Notes under the pieces: model-generated
The model's input: the letters and a program-made list of their open reading frames with translations, nothing else
What the model was told of the DNA's origin: nothing
Databases searched by the model: none
Shown here: piece after piece, positions 52,845 to 61,308 of the stretch
Layout: each line of letters begins with the position of its first letter
Numbering within the stretch: the first letter of the stretch is position 1
Assembly: GCA_021373115.1 (NCBI GenBank)
Contig: JAJFTI010000034.1
Coordinates: 1-64,000 of the forward strand
Direction: 5' to 3'
From: Eubacteriales bacterium
Lineage (GTDB): Bacteria > Bacillota > Clostridia > Christensenellales > CAG-138
Length of the DNA stretch: 64,000 nucleotides
Translations under genes and position numbers: made by a program

Positions 52845-54040
52845 GCCTTTCCCTCCCCGCAAAGCGAACGATAGACCGAAACGTAATCGCAATACCGTTC
52901 CCGTTCGCCAAACTGCGCCGCGCGACGAAGGCAATGCTCCTTTTTCAGCGCGCCGGCGCTGAAAATTGCGTCCGTAAGCGCGGGAACATCCCCTTTGGGA
53001 ACGACAATTCCGCAGCTGTCGTCCAGAGATTCCGCGCAGCCGCCCGTTTCGTAACAGACAACCGGCGTTCCGCAGGCAAGCGCTTCAATTTGCGTGGTTG
53101 GAAAATTATCCTCCACGGTTGGATTCACAAATACATCCGCCGCCGAATACCACGCAACAATCTCGCGTACGCTCTGTGTGCGCGTAATGCCAATCATCCC
53201 TGCGGGCAGCGCCTTAACCTGTACGCCCGAAAGGCCGATCAGCGCGACGACCGCTTCCTTGCCAAGACGTTCGGCAAGGTCCAGAAACACAGGGAGTCCT
53301 TTTCGCGGTTCCCAAACGTTCGCAACGCCGAGGATGAGACGTTTATTGCCGATTCCGTATTGCGCGCGAAGATCGCTCGAAACGGGTTGAAATACGGAAA
53401 GATCGATTCCATTGTAGACGACGCGCGCAGGATATTCCCGGAGAAACGATTGCCCGACCAGTTTTTTCAGCCAGTTTGACGGTGTAATAATATTGAGACG
53501 ATCCAATCCGGTTGTCAGCGCGCGCTTCTCCGCGTAATTCCGCGCGGATTGGTCGGCAAACCAGCTCTTTGGATAGGATTTCCGCTGCGGACAGCTGCCG
53601 CATCCCGTTTTCCAGCGTTCGCAGCGCGCGGCATCAAAAAAGGCGCAGTGCCCCGTAAACGCGTTGCAATCGTGCAGGGTCCATACGATGGGAATTCCTT
53701 CCGTACGCAGGAACTCAAATAAAACATGCCAGTCAAGATAATACCCGTGCAGATTATGCAGCTGAATTACATCCGGTGAAAACGAACGGATCGAGTGTAT
53801 CATCTTTCGCGTCGCTGCCGTGGAGGCAAATCCCTGGCGGTTGGTGAGCCGCGCATAGAGCGTATGCGCATAGAACTCCGCTGCGCACTCAATCCGCTCG
53901 CAGGCAACGCCGTTTGCCGGTTCGCCGCGACCAAAGAGAATCCGGCTCTCATGCCCCGTTTCATTCAGAACGCGAGAAACGCCCGCGGCGATACGCCCCG
54001 TGCTCCCCGAACAGACCGAGTTGATTTGAAGAACCCTCAT
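52841..54040 (-). CDS. Glycosyltransferase family 4 (first of three), probably leaderless
   Basis: GT-B enzyme of 399 residues: RVLQINSVCSGSTGRIAAGV, IVWTLHDCNAFTGHC, LGVANVWEPRKGLPVFLDLA and VNPTVEDNFPTTQIEALACGTPVV (in parts). A cysteine-rich loop (CERWKTGCGSCP) as in several WcaC-like transferases follows the HDCNAFTGHC motif. ATG 54040 was chosen because the family N-terminus starts there and a promoter ends seven bases before it; the open frame extends to 54127 without a ribosome site. Confidence 0.88.
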   Translation of the reverse strand: MRVLQINSVCSGSTGRIAAGVSRVLNETGHESRILFGRGEPANGVACERIECAAEFYAHTLYARLTNRQGFASTAATRKMIHSIRSFSPDVIQLHNLHGYYLDWHVLFEFLRTEGIPIVWTLHDCNAFTGHCAFFDAARCERWKTGCGSCPQRKSYPKSWFADQSARNYAEKRALTTGLDRLNIITPSNWLKKLVGQSFLREYPARVVYNGIDLSVFQPVSSDLRAQYGIGNKRLILGVANVWEPRKGLPVFLDLAERLGKEAVVALIGLSGVQVKALPAGMIGITRTQSVREIVAWYSAADVFVNPTVEDNFPTTQIEALACGTPVVCYETGGCAESLDDSCGIVVPKGDVPALTDAIFSAGALKKEHCLRRAAQFGERERYCDYVSVYRSLCGEGKA

Positions 54041-54047
54041 GGGGTTT

Positions 54048-54076
54048 ATTTTAGCATACGGTACGCAGACAGGCAA
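54048..54076 (-). promoter_or_regulatory. Promoter of the glycosyltransferase operon, likely leaderless
   Basis: On the minus strand TTGCCT (54071-54076), 17 bases, TAAAAT (54048-54053), then AAACCCC and ATG 54040. No Shine-Dalgarno. Confidence 0.6.
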
Positions 54077-54219
54077 TTGCCCGGCGAACAGCGATGTAGT
54101 ATAATCATAAAGATATGATTCATTCATGTTAAGTCTGTTTTATTTTTGAGCATTTCTGTTTTCCGTTCTATTCCGCATATGCCCGAACACAGTTTTCACT
54201 TCTGAAAGGAGCACATCCT

Positions 54220-56709
54220 ATGGAAGCCGTAAAAAAGGCCGGCGTAAAAGAGCCCTTTAATCTCTCCAAGCGAATCGAGTGGCTTCGGAATTATTATTTT
54301 TCTGGCGATCAGCGCGATTGGAACAACGAGTTCTCCGCGTTTTCAACCGGTACGTCCTGGGACGAAGTGTTCGATGAAACGAGCTTCTTCATTGTTCCGG
54401 AGGTTTATTCGTTCTTTCCAACGTTTCGAAAGTCCTTTCAAATGGCGGCAAGAACCATCCGGCCACCGCAGGGTTTCTTTTCGCTCGGCATAGCCGAACG
54501 CCGCGCCTGGTTCATAAAGGAAGCCATTTTGAACCATGTTCCGCAGGAAATACTGCCGGGCGATCTCATTGCGGGCGGACGCTTTAATATGATGGCCTCT
54601 CGCTGCTGGTCGAAAGAGGAAGCAAAGGCGCGCAATAAAAAGATTCTCTCCAAGCACGGCATCCGAAAGGCGACCTTCGAATTTCAGGATCGCGGCTACG
54701 GCAACTGCGGCGCGACCAGCGGGCACCTGATCCCCGACTATCCGCGCGTACTGAAAGAAGGATTCAGCGGAATTCAGGCGGATCTTCGCGCGAAGCTCGA
54801 CGCGCTTTCCCCCAAGGAACGAGCGGGCGCCAAAGGCGCGCAGCTCCGCGCAATGCTGACCAGCTGCGAAATGCCCGTAGAGCTCGCCGCGAAATACGCC
54901 TACCTCTGCCAAGCGCTCGCGGAAGAAGAGAGCGACGTCGTTCGCCGCCAGGAACTGCTGGATATGCGCGAAAACCTGCTTCGTGTGCCAAACCTGCCCG
55001 CGCGCGACTTTTACGAAGCACTCCAGTCGCTTTGGCTGACGCATATGCTCGTTTTAACGGATGAGAATTACCCTGGCGCAGGCGTCTCCTTTGGCCGGAT
55101 CGACCAATATCTGCTGCCCTATTGGCAGAAATCGATTCAAAACGGCATAAGCCGCGAGTTCGGCAAGGAAATTCTCAAGTGCTTCTGGATGCACTGCAAT
55201 TTTGCTTATGATGCGATGATAAAAACCGGCAATCAAGGCATTACCGCCGGTTATGGGCAGCTCTTCAATCTCTCCGGGCTTGGCAAAGACGGCGCGGATA
55301 TGACCAACGAGCTGACCTGGGTATTTCTCGAAGTCATCGATGAGATGAGCCCGATTCTAGAGCCAAAGCCAAACGTCCGTCTGCACGAGCATTCGCCGGA
55401 AGCGCTGCTGGATAAAGTGGTCGATATGATTTCAACCAGTCAGGGCGCGCCGTTTCTGCTGAATTTTGACGAGCGTTCCATGGCGGGCATGCTGGAAGAG
55501 GCAAAGCGCGCGCATGTCGAACACTTGATTCACGAAGACAACGTGTTTGAGTACGCGTCCGTCGGCTGTCTGGAAAACACCATGTGCGGGAACGACCGGT
55601 CCGCCACCGTGGACTGTAATCCCAACCTTGTAAAGGCCGTCGAGCTTGCGCTTGGAAACGGACAGGATCTCGTCGCTTATACCGACGCGCTCTGGGGAAA
55701 GCCATATCCGGCCGAAACAACCGCGCCGAAAACCGGCGACCCGCGCGCGTTTCAGGATTTTGAATCGTTTTACCAGGCATTTCTGACGCAGCTGCATTAC
55801 ATAATGGATCGCATGGCGGCGCTCTATGAGCGCTCCACCGAAGTGCGTGCGGACTATGCGCCGACGCCGTATCTGAGCTGTCTTGTGCGCGGCTGCGCCG
55901 AGCAGGCGAAAGACTGCACGCAGGGAGGCGCGGAGCTTTCGTTTGTAACCGTGGAGGGCGTAACATTTGCAACAACCGTTGACTCCCTGCTCGCAATCCA
56001 GTATCTTGTTTATGAAAAAAAACTCTGCAGCATGGATACCCTGATGAAAGCGCTGCAGGCAAACTGGCAGGGTTACGAAATCCTGCAGGCGCAGGCGAAA
56101 AACCGGGCGCCGAAATACGGAAGGGACGATGACACGGCGGACGCGTTTGCGCAGCGGCTGATGCGCGATTGGTCGGATATTGTTTGGAGTTACAGAACCA
56201 AATCCACCAACGCGCAGTTCCGGCCCGGCATGCTGAGCTGGAATTACTGGATCGGCTCCGGCTTCATCCTCCCCGCCACACCGGACGGACGCGCACGTGG
56301 GCAGTTTCTGAGCAACGCCATCTGCCCGGTTAACGGCGCGGATACCAATGGCCCTACGGGCAACGCAAACTCCGTTGGCAAAGCGCTGGGCGGCAGAACG
56401 GAAGCGGGCGAAATCGTGAATCTTCTTCCAAACGGCGCGAGCCACACCATTACGCTTTCGCCTTCCCTCATGCGGGATTCCGAACGGCGCGAAAAACTCA
56501 AGAACTTCCTGCGCGGCTATATCCAGAATGGCGGAACGGCACTGCAGATCAATATTCTCGACGCGGAGACGCTCAAGGACGCGCAGCAGCATCCGGAAAA
56601 CTACCGGAACCTGCTTGTCCGCATCACGGGATACAACGCGTATTTCACGAGCATCGGCAGAGAACTGCAAAACGAAATTATTGCAAGGGAAAGTCACAAC
56701 CGGTACTGA
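54220..56709 (+). CDS. Glycyl radical enzyme of unassigned substrate
   Basis: Oxygen-sensitive radical enzyme of 829 residues, PFL-like fold. The glycyl radical loop is RITGYNAYFTSIGRE, with Gly804. The thiyl residue is Cys450 in YASVGCLENTMCG, giving Cys-Leu-Glu as in arylacetate decarboxylases (4-hydroxyphenylacetate decarboxylase has GGCLET) rather than the Cys-Val-Glu of diol/choline/hydroxyproline enzymes. NCGATSGHLIPDY near residue 160 and WNYWIGSGFILPATPDGR near 670 are also seen. AAGGAGC precedes the ATG. It is followed by its activase after one base and by a flavin-fold protein. No small decarboxylase subunit is present. Substrate unknown; it could equally be a lyase or C-C bond-forming enzyme. 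Confidence 0.9.
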   Translation: MEAVKKAGVKEPFNLSKRIEWLRNYYFSGDQRDWNNEFSAFSTGTSWDEVFDETSFFIVPEVYSFFPTFRKSFQMAARTIRPPQGFFSLGIAERRAWFIKEAILNHVPQEILPGDLIAGGRFNMMASRCWSKEEAKARNKKILSKHGIRKATFEFQDRGYGNCGATSGHLIPDYPRVLKEGFSGIQADLRAKLDALSPKERAGAKGAQLRAMLTSCEMPVELAAKYAYLCQALAEEESDVVRRQELLDMRENLLRVPNLPARDFYEALQSLWLTHMLVLTDENYPGAGVSFGRIDQYLLPYWQKSIQNGISREFGKEILKCFWMHCNFAYDAMIKTGNQGITAGYGQLFNLSGLGKDGADMTNELTWVFLEVIDEMSPILEPKPNVRLHEHSPEALLDKVVDMISTSQGAPFLLNFDERSMAGMLEEAKRAHVEHLIHEDNVFEYASVGCLENTMCGNDRSATVDCNPNLVKAVELALGNGQDLVAYTDALWGKPYPAETTAPKTGDPRAFQDFESFYQAFLTQLHYIMDRMAALYERSTEVRADYAPTPYLSCLVRGCAEQAKDCTQGGAELSFVTVEGVTFATTVDSLLAIQYLVYEKKLCSMDTLMKALQANWQGYEILQAQAKNRAPKYGRDDDTADAFAQRLMRDWSDIVWSYRTKSTNAQFRPGMLSWNYWIGSGFILPATPDGRARGQFLSNAICPVNGADTNGPTGNANSVGKALGGRTEAGEIVNLLPNGASHTITLSPSLMRDSERREKLKNFLRGYIQNGGTALQINILDAETLKDAQQHPENYRNLLVRITGYNAYFTSIGRELQNEIIARESHNRY

Positions 56710-56710
56710 T

Positions 56711-57643
56711 ATGACTATGATCCGATACCTCGATATCCAGCGCATGTCCAGCGAAGACGGCCCGGGGCTGCGCACCACTCTCTTCTTCAAAGGCTGTTCA
56801 CTTGCCTGCGCCTGGTGCCACAACCCGGAGAGTATCGCAAAGAAGTTTCAGATTCACTGGCTCTCTTCCCGCTGCATCGGCTGCGGCAGTTGTGAAGGCG
56901 TTTGTCCCAACGGGGCTCTCCTCCGCGGCGAAAGCGGCGTTTTGATTGACCGAAGACTGTGTACCGGCTGCCGTGCCTGCGTTTCCGCCTGCCCCGCCCT
57001 CGCGCTCGAATGCAAAGGTACGGACGCCGAGCCGGACGTGCTCTGCCGCGAACTTATTAAGGACAAGGCCTATTTTGGGCGGGACGGCGGTGTTACCCTC
57101 TCGGGCGGAGAAGCGCTGCTGCAGGAAGGCGCGGTCGAGCTGCTTCGCTTGCTGAAGGCGGAAGGCATTCAAACTGCGGTCGATACCTGCGGAATGGTCT
57201 TCAGCGAGCAGCTGGAAGCAGCGCTGCCATATACGGATGTTCTGCTCTACGATCTCAAGCTGATGAACGACGCGGATCATCAGCGCTGGACCGGCCGTTC
57301 CAACAGCCTGATCCTGCGGAATCTTGGAACGGCGGCCCGCTGGGCCAAAGGCAACGGCAGGCTTTGGATTCGAACCCCGGTCATCCCTGGCGCAACGGAT
57401 TCGGAAGAAAACATCCGTGCAATCGGCGAGCGCATTCAGGCAATCGGCGGCGCGGAACGCTGGGAGCTTTGCGCGTTTAACAACCTCTGCATCGATAAAT
57501 ACAGACGTTTGGACATCGACTGGGCATTTCAGAATTCGCCGCTGATCACGCGGCGGCATATGGAACAGCTGCTCGCTGTTGCGCGGAGCACCCGCGCCTG
57601 CGAAGACATCCGCGCGACCGGCGCGCTCGGCAATGAGGAGTAG
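56711..57643 (+). CDS. Glycyl radical enzyme activase
   Basis: Radical SAM enzyme that abstracts hydrogen from Gly804 of the neighbour. Radical SAM cluster motif in FFKGCSLACAWCHNPES; the inserted ferredoxin-like domain has two 4Fe-4S motifs, CIGCGSCEGVCPNGA and CTGCRACVSACPALA, as in activases of non-PFL glycyl radical enzymes. GGVTLSGGEALLQ and YDLKLMNDADHQRWTG follow. 310 residues. ATG 56711 lies just after the enzyme stop; the longer frame from 56528 is inside the enzyme gene. Confidence 0.94.
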   Translation: MTMIRYLDIQRMSSEDGPGLRTTLFFKGCSLACAWCHNPESIAKKFQIHWLSSRCIGCGSCEGVCPNGALLRGESGVLIDRRLCTGCRACVSACPALALECKGTDAEPDVLCRELIKDKAYFGRDGGVTLSGGEALLQEGAVELLRLLKAEGIQTAVDTCGMVFSEQLEAALPYTDVLLYDLKLMNDADHQRWTGRSNSLILRNLGTAARWAKGNGRLWIRTPVIPGATDSEENIRAIGERIQAIGGAERWELCAFNNLCIDKYRRLDIDWAFQNSPLITRRHMEQLLAVARSTRACEDIRATGALGNEE

Positions 57644-57647
57644 AAAC

Positions 57648-58472
57648 ATGAAACCGACCTATTATCAAACGATCGACGATTCTTCCGTAAAAATGATGAG
57701 CTGCGACAGCAAGGTCGGCATTCTCGCCACCGAGGATGAAAGCGGCTATCCGCACCTTTCGTTCCTCTCGTCCATTCAAGCGCTGGATGAGCAGTCGCTC
57801 ACGTTCGGCCAGTTTTCGGCGGGGTTGAGCAAGCGTTTTATTCTGGACAAACCGCGCGTCGGCTTCCTCGTCCTCAGCGCGGACAAGCGCTACCTGACCG
57901 GCAACGCAACATATACCCACAGCGCAAACACCGGAAAAGAATTTGACCTGTATAACAACAAACCGCTCTTTCGCTATAACTCCTATATGGGCTTTTATCG
58001 AATTTTTTATCTCAATCTGGAACGCATCACCGCGATGCGTCCTCTTCCGATGGGCGCGATTGCTCTTGGCGCGATTCTCTCCCGGATCAAGTCGCTGTTC
58101 GTGCAGAAAAGTCAAAAAAACGCGCTTCCGCTTGTCGGGCGGCAGCTCTTTTCCCAGCTGGATTCGCTGAAGTTTCTTTGCTACTACGACGCTTCCGGCG
58201 AAGCGATCCTGCTGCCGGTCGTTCAGGCAACGAGCGCCGGGTCGGATCGAATCACACTCAGCGGGATTCCGTTCGGACGCGAACTTCGTCAAATTCCGGA
58301 AGGCGCAAAAACTTCGATTCTGTGCCTGAATCTGAAAATGGAAAGCGTTCTCGTCAAGGGCCGTTATCATGGCGGAATCCTTGAAATTGAACGCGTCTAC
58401 AACTCCATGCCACCAAAGATGGAGTATATCTATCCGCGCTCGGAACACATTTCGCCCATCAGTGATTTTTAG
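57648..58472 (+). CDS. Pyridoxamine 5'-phosphate oxidase-like flavin protein
   Basis: Residues about 15-130 match the PNPOx-like FMN split-barrel fold (VGILATEDESGYPHLSFLSSI, KRFILDKPRVGFLVLSADKRY in parts), then a helical insert with a hydrophobic part around LPMGAIALGAILSRIKSLF. At 274 residues it is longer than single-domain members. GAGGAGTAG precedes ATG 57648, five bases past the activase stop, so it belongs to the glycyl radical operon. It may handle the product or act as a reductase; unproven. Confidence 0.75.
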   Translation: MKPTYYQTIDDSSVKMMSCDSKVGILATEDESGYPHLSFLSSIQALDEQSLTFGQFSAGLSKRFILDKPRVGFLVLSADKRYLTGNATYTHSANTGKEFDLYNNKPLFRYNSYMGFYRIFYLNLERITAMRPLPMGAIALGAILSRIKSLFVQKSQKNALPLVGRQLFSQLDSLKFLCYYDASGEAILLPVVQATSAGSDRITLSGIPFGRELRQIPEGAKTSILCLNLKMESVLVKGRYHGGILEIERVYNSMPPKMEYIYPRSEHISPISDF

Positions 58473-58483
58473 CGAATTTTCGT

Positions 58484-58513
58484 AAAAAACAGAGCGCGAT
58501 TGAAGCGCCCTGT
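58484..58513 (-). terminator. Terminator after the stand-alone Spo0A_C gene
   Basis: On the minus strand ACAGGGCGC and GCGCTCTGT pair (one G-U), followed by TTTTTTACG. Confidence 0.7.
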
Positions 58514-58557
58514 TACTCTTACAACACCGTTTAGTTCCATGGAAACAACGCGAATCG

Positions 58558-58884
58558 TCAGCCGCTCTGCTGCAGATACCGCGCAACAGTATATAAAAAC
58601 TCTTTGTTACCTGGCGGATATTTCCCGCGATTGATAAAGAGCTGGTCAAGACGTTTCTGATTTCCAAAATTCCAGATCGCTCGAATTTCCTCGCGTACGT
58701 TCCGCTCGATACGCGCCGGCTTTGTGCCGCAGCGTTCTGCGACCTTTGGATAGAGAACGCGGGTTGTACTGGTCACCTGCTCTTCCTGCATGATCAATTC
58801 GAGTGCGATAGCCATCTGCACATAGCCGAGCCTTCCTGTCGGCGCACCGAGCCTGAGTAGTTCCTGTTCGATTTTTGGTCTCAC
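58558..58884 (-). CDS. Stand-alone Spo0A C-terminal DNA-binding domain
   Basis: A 108-residue protein that aligns along its whole length with the effector half of Spo0A: LGAPTGRLGYVQMAIALELI, TTRVLYPKVAERCGTKPARIERN (in parts), EIRAIWNFGNQ and NKEFLYTVARYLQQ match the Spo0A gene of this window in order and spacing. There is no receiver. The start is GTG 58884 with GGGAGGATATACAT upstream. It should bind a Spo0A-box-like site without phosphorylation control. It faces away from the iron alcohol dehydrogenase gene across a 388-base AT-rich gap and might regulate it. Confidence 0.85.
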   Translation of the reverse strand: MRPKIEQELLRLGAPTGRLGYVQMAIALELIMQEEQVTSTTRVLYPKVAERCGTKPARIERNVREEIRAIWNFGNQKRLDQLFINRGKYPPGNKEFLYTVARYLQQSG

Positions 58885-59272
58885 ATGTATATCCTCCCTG
58901 TCGATTTTCGCCCTAAAAAAGACATTAATCTACAAAATCAGAAATATCAATGATTCCGCTATTCTTCGAATTTTATCTACATTATTCGCGTTTTTTCGAC
59001 TTTTGTATATTGAAAATAGTTATTTCAGGTATAATTATAACTGTTACTTTCGAATTACACTATGTATTATTGTATCGTTTTTGCTGGTTATTTATGTAAA
59101 ATTTTAAGTACTGTGTTTAATACTAAGTATTTAATTCACTATATCCAATTTTAATGGCTGGTAACGTTCAATATTCTTTGATTTCTTGCGTAGAAATATG
59201 CATTATGTTAAAATTGTGAACAGGTAATAAACGGCTGTTGATTAATTAAATTCATATAGGAGGTTCACGTTC
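58885..59272. other. AT-rich divergent intergenic region
   Basis: 388 bases, markedly AT-rich, with no coding frame. It must hold the promoter of the Spo0A_C gene (minus) and of the alcohol dehydrogenase (plus). TTCGACT near 58997 and TGTCGAT near 58900 each differ by one base from the Spo0A box (TTCGACA/TGTCGAA). TATAAT at 59031-59036 may be a further plus-strand -10 box. Confidence 0.5.
59186..59214 (+). promoter_or_regulatory. Promoter of the iron alcohol dehydrogenase gene
   Basis: TTGCGT (59186-59191), 17 bases, TAAAAT (59209-59214), about 50 bases before the AGGAGG-preceded ATG. Confidence 0.7.
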
Positions 59273-60478
59273 ATGCTTTGGAAGTTGAAAAAACTCTGGT
59301 ATCGTGTATTCCAGTTCGTACTTACTTCTGCCATGTACCTGATGCCATGGCGTCAGCCGGAGCTCATCACCGGCGCGGGCAGCATCAAGCAGTTACCCTC
59401 CTTCATCCGCAAAAAAGGAATCGGCCATGTGCTGATCGTGACGGACGCCGTGCTTCATCGCATTGGGCTGCTGAATTCCCTGTTTGCCGCATGCGACGAA
59501 GCCGGCCTGACCTATACGCTCTTTGACGGAGCCGAACCGAATCCTTCCATAGAGAACATAGAGGATGCGCGTAAACTCTATGTGGAGAATGCATGTCAGG
59601 GGATCATCGCGTTCGGCGGAGGTTCCTCCATGGACTGTGCAAAGGCCGCTGGCGCGCGCGTCGCAAAGCCGCGCCAGAGCGTTGCGAAGATGGGCGGCAC
59701 CCTGCGTGTGCTGAAGCGAATTCCGCCGATCTTTGCGGTTCCAACCACGGCGGGTACCGGATCGGAAACCACCATTGCCGCTGTGGTAACCGACCGCGCA
59801 ACGCACCATAAATATGCGGTTCAGGACCTTTGCCTGATCCCTCGCTACGCCGTGCTCGATCCCGAATTGACCATCGGCCTGCCGCCGCATATCACAAGCA
59901 CGACCGGCATGGACGCTCTGACACACGCCGTGGAGGCCTACACGAATCTCTTTGCGCCAAAGAGTACAGATCGTCTCGCGGAGCAGGCGGTGCGTCTGAT
60001 TTTTGATAATCTTGAAAAAGTCTATCAAAATGGCACCGACCTCGAAGCGCGCTACAATATGCAGCTCGCCTCGTTCTATGCGGGCGCGGCCTTTACGCGT
60101 GCCTGCGTCGGTTATGTCCACGGAGTTGCGCATACGCTTGGCGGATTGTATGGCACGCCGCACGGCCTTGCCAACGCCGTCATCCTGCCATACGTTATGG
60201 AAGCGTTCGGGCCGGCGGTTTATCCCAAGCTGGCGCGGCTTGCCGATATCGTTCAAATTCAAGGGAAGGACGACGAAGAGAAGGCGAAAGCGTTCATCCG
60301 TGAAATCCGGCGCATGAACACGGATATGCACATTCAGGATAAATTCGACTTCATTGAAGAGAAGGACATTCCGCAGATGATCAAGTGGGCAATGAAGGAA
60401 GCGAACCCCATTTACCCTGTGCCCGTACTTTGGCACGAGCCGGAATTCCAGGCGCTCATTGCGCGTATTCGCAAGTAA
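59273..60478 (+). CDS. Iron-containing alcohol dehydrogenase
   Basis: Group III alcohol dehydrogenase of 401 residues. NAD site GIIAFGGGSSMDCAKA (about 115), FAVPTTAGTGSETT, metal-ligand segments ALTHAVEAYTN and GVAHTLGGLYGTPHGLANAV. The N-terminal 25 residues are hydrophobic/aromatic and extra to most members (KKLWYRVFQFVLTSAMYLMPW) and may lie at the membrane. AGGAGGTTC precedes the ATG. It could reduce an aldehyde from the glycyl radical route, but this rests on location only. Confidence 0.92.
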   Translation: MLWKLKKLWYRVFQFVLTSAMYLMPWRQPELITGAGSIKQLPSFIRKKGIGHVLIVTDAVLHRIGLLNSLFAACDEAGLTYTLFDGAEPNPSIENIEDARKLYVENACQGIIAFGGGSSMDCAKAAGARVAKPRQSVAKMGGTLRVLKRIPPIFAVPTTAGTGSETTIAAVVTDRATHHKYAVQDLCLIPRYAVLDPELTIGLPPHITSTTGMDALTHAVEAYTNLFAPKSTDRLAEQAVRLIFDNLEKVYQNGTDLEARYNMQLASFYAGAAFTRACVGYVHGVAHTLGGLYGTPHGLANAVILPYVMEAFGPAVYPKLARLADIVQIQGKDDEEKAKAFIREIRRMNTDMHIQDKFDFIEEKDIPQMIKWAMKEANPIYPVPVLWHEPEFQALIARIRK

Positions 60479-60483
60479 AGAGC

Positions 60484-61203
60484 ATGTTCAGCGAACGTTA
60501 CGAGCGGCAAGTTCTATTGCCGGAGGTTGGCGAAGCGGGTCAAAGAAAGCTGCTCGCATCCTCCGCGCTGGTCGTCGGGTGCGGCGGGCTTGCCTCCACC
60601 CTGCTCTACTGTCTCTGTGGAATGGGCGTTGGCCGGATCGGATTTTGCGACGGGGACACGGTTTCGCTGAGCAATCTTAACCGCCAGTTCCTGCATGGCG
60701 TTGCCGATATCGGACGGAATAAAGCAGCGTCCGCCTATGAAAAACTCTCCGCGTTCGCGCCGGAACTGACGCTTGAACCGTATGATGTTTCCCTGACCGA
60801 TGAGAATGCCAGGCGTATCATCTCCCGTTACGACGTTGTTCTTCTTGCGGTAGATTCCATCGCATCGCGGCGAGTCGTCAACCGCGCGTGCATTGCGGAG
60901 AATATTCCACTGATTGACGGCGGAATCAACGGTCTGAACGGAACACTGCTGACCGTTCGTCCGCACGAGACCGCATGCCTTGCCTGTCTGTTCGGGGAAG
61001 CCATACCGCCGGCAGGAAAAATCCCAAGTTTTTCCCCCGTCGTGTCCGTGCTTTCCGCGATGCAGGCGCAAACCGCGGCAAATCTACTACTCGGTTTACC
61101 GAACCCAACAGACGGTCGGCTGCTGCTGTTTGACGGTTCCTCGCTTACGACCGATTTTATTCCGATCTCCCGTCGCACAGGCTGCCCGGTCTGCGGCCGT
61201 TAG
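60484..61203 (+). CDS. ThiF/MoeB/HesA-family E1-like adenylyltransferase
   Basis: Activates the C-terminus of a ubiquitin-like sulfur carrier by adenylation. 239 residues with SERYERQVLLPEVGEAGQ, ATP loop VVGCGGLASTLLYCL, FCDGDTVSLSNLNRQFLH and two zinc CxxC pairs (CLACLF and CPVCGR). No rhodanese domain. It follows the alcohol dehydrogenase by six bases. No ThiS, MoaD or other carrier gene is in the window, so its partner is unknown. ATG 60484 gives the family N-terminus. Confidence 0.9.
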   Translation: MFSERYERQVLLPEVGEAGQRKLLASSALVVGCGGLASTLLYCLCGMGVGRIGFCDGDTVSLSNLNRQFLHGVADIGRNKAASAYEKLSAFAPELTLEPYDVSLTDENARRIISRYDVVLLAVDSIASRRVVNRACIAENIPLIDGGINGLNGTLLTVRPHETACLACLFGEAIPPAGKIPSFSPVVSVLSAMQAQTAANLLLGLPNPTDGRLLLFDGSSLTTDFIPISRRTGCPVCGR

Positions 61204-61215
61204 GATTTTCTACCG

Positions 61216-61254
61216 AAACGGGGCATACGAACGAACTCGTATGCCCCGTTTTTT
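61216..61254 (+). terminator. Strong terminator after the ThiF-family gene
   Basis: AACGGGGCATACGA (61217-61230) pairs with TCGTATGCCCCGTT (61237-61250), followed by a T-run. Confidence 0.92.
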
Positions 61255-61308
61255 GCTTTTTCATTCCAAATAGGATTTTTCCGATCCATTAAAACTGCGA
61301 CAGTCCTT

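Noticed and set aside
55432..56823. A 463-codon minus-strand frame antisense to the glycyl radical enzyme
   Set aside because: The plus-strand protein has full catalytic motifs; the antisense frame shows no family features and reflects GC-rich codon use.
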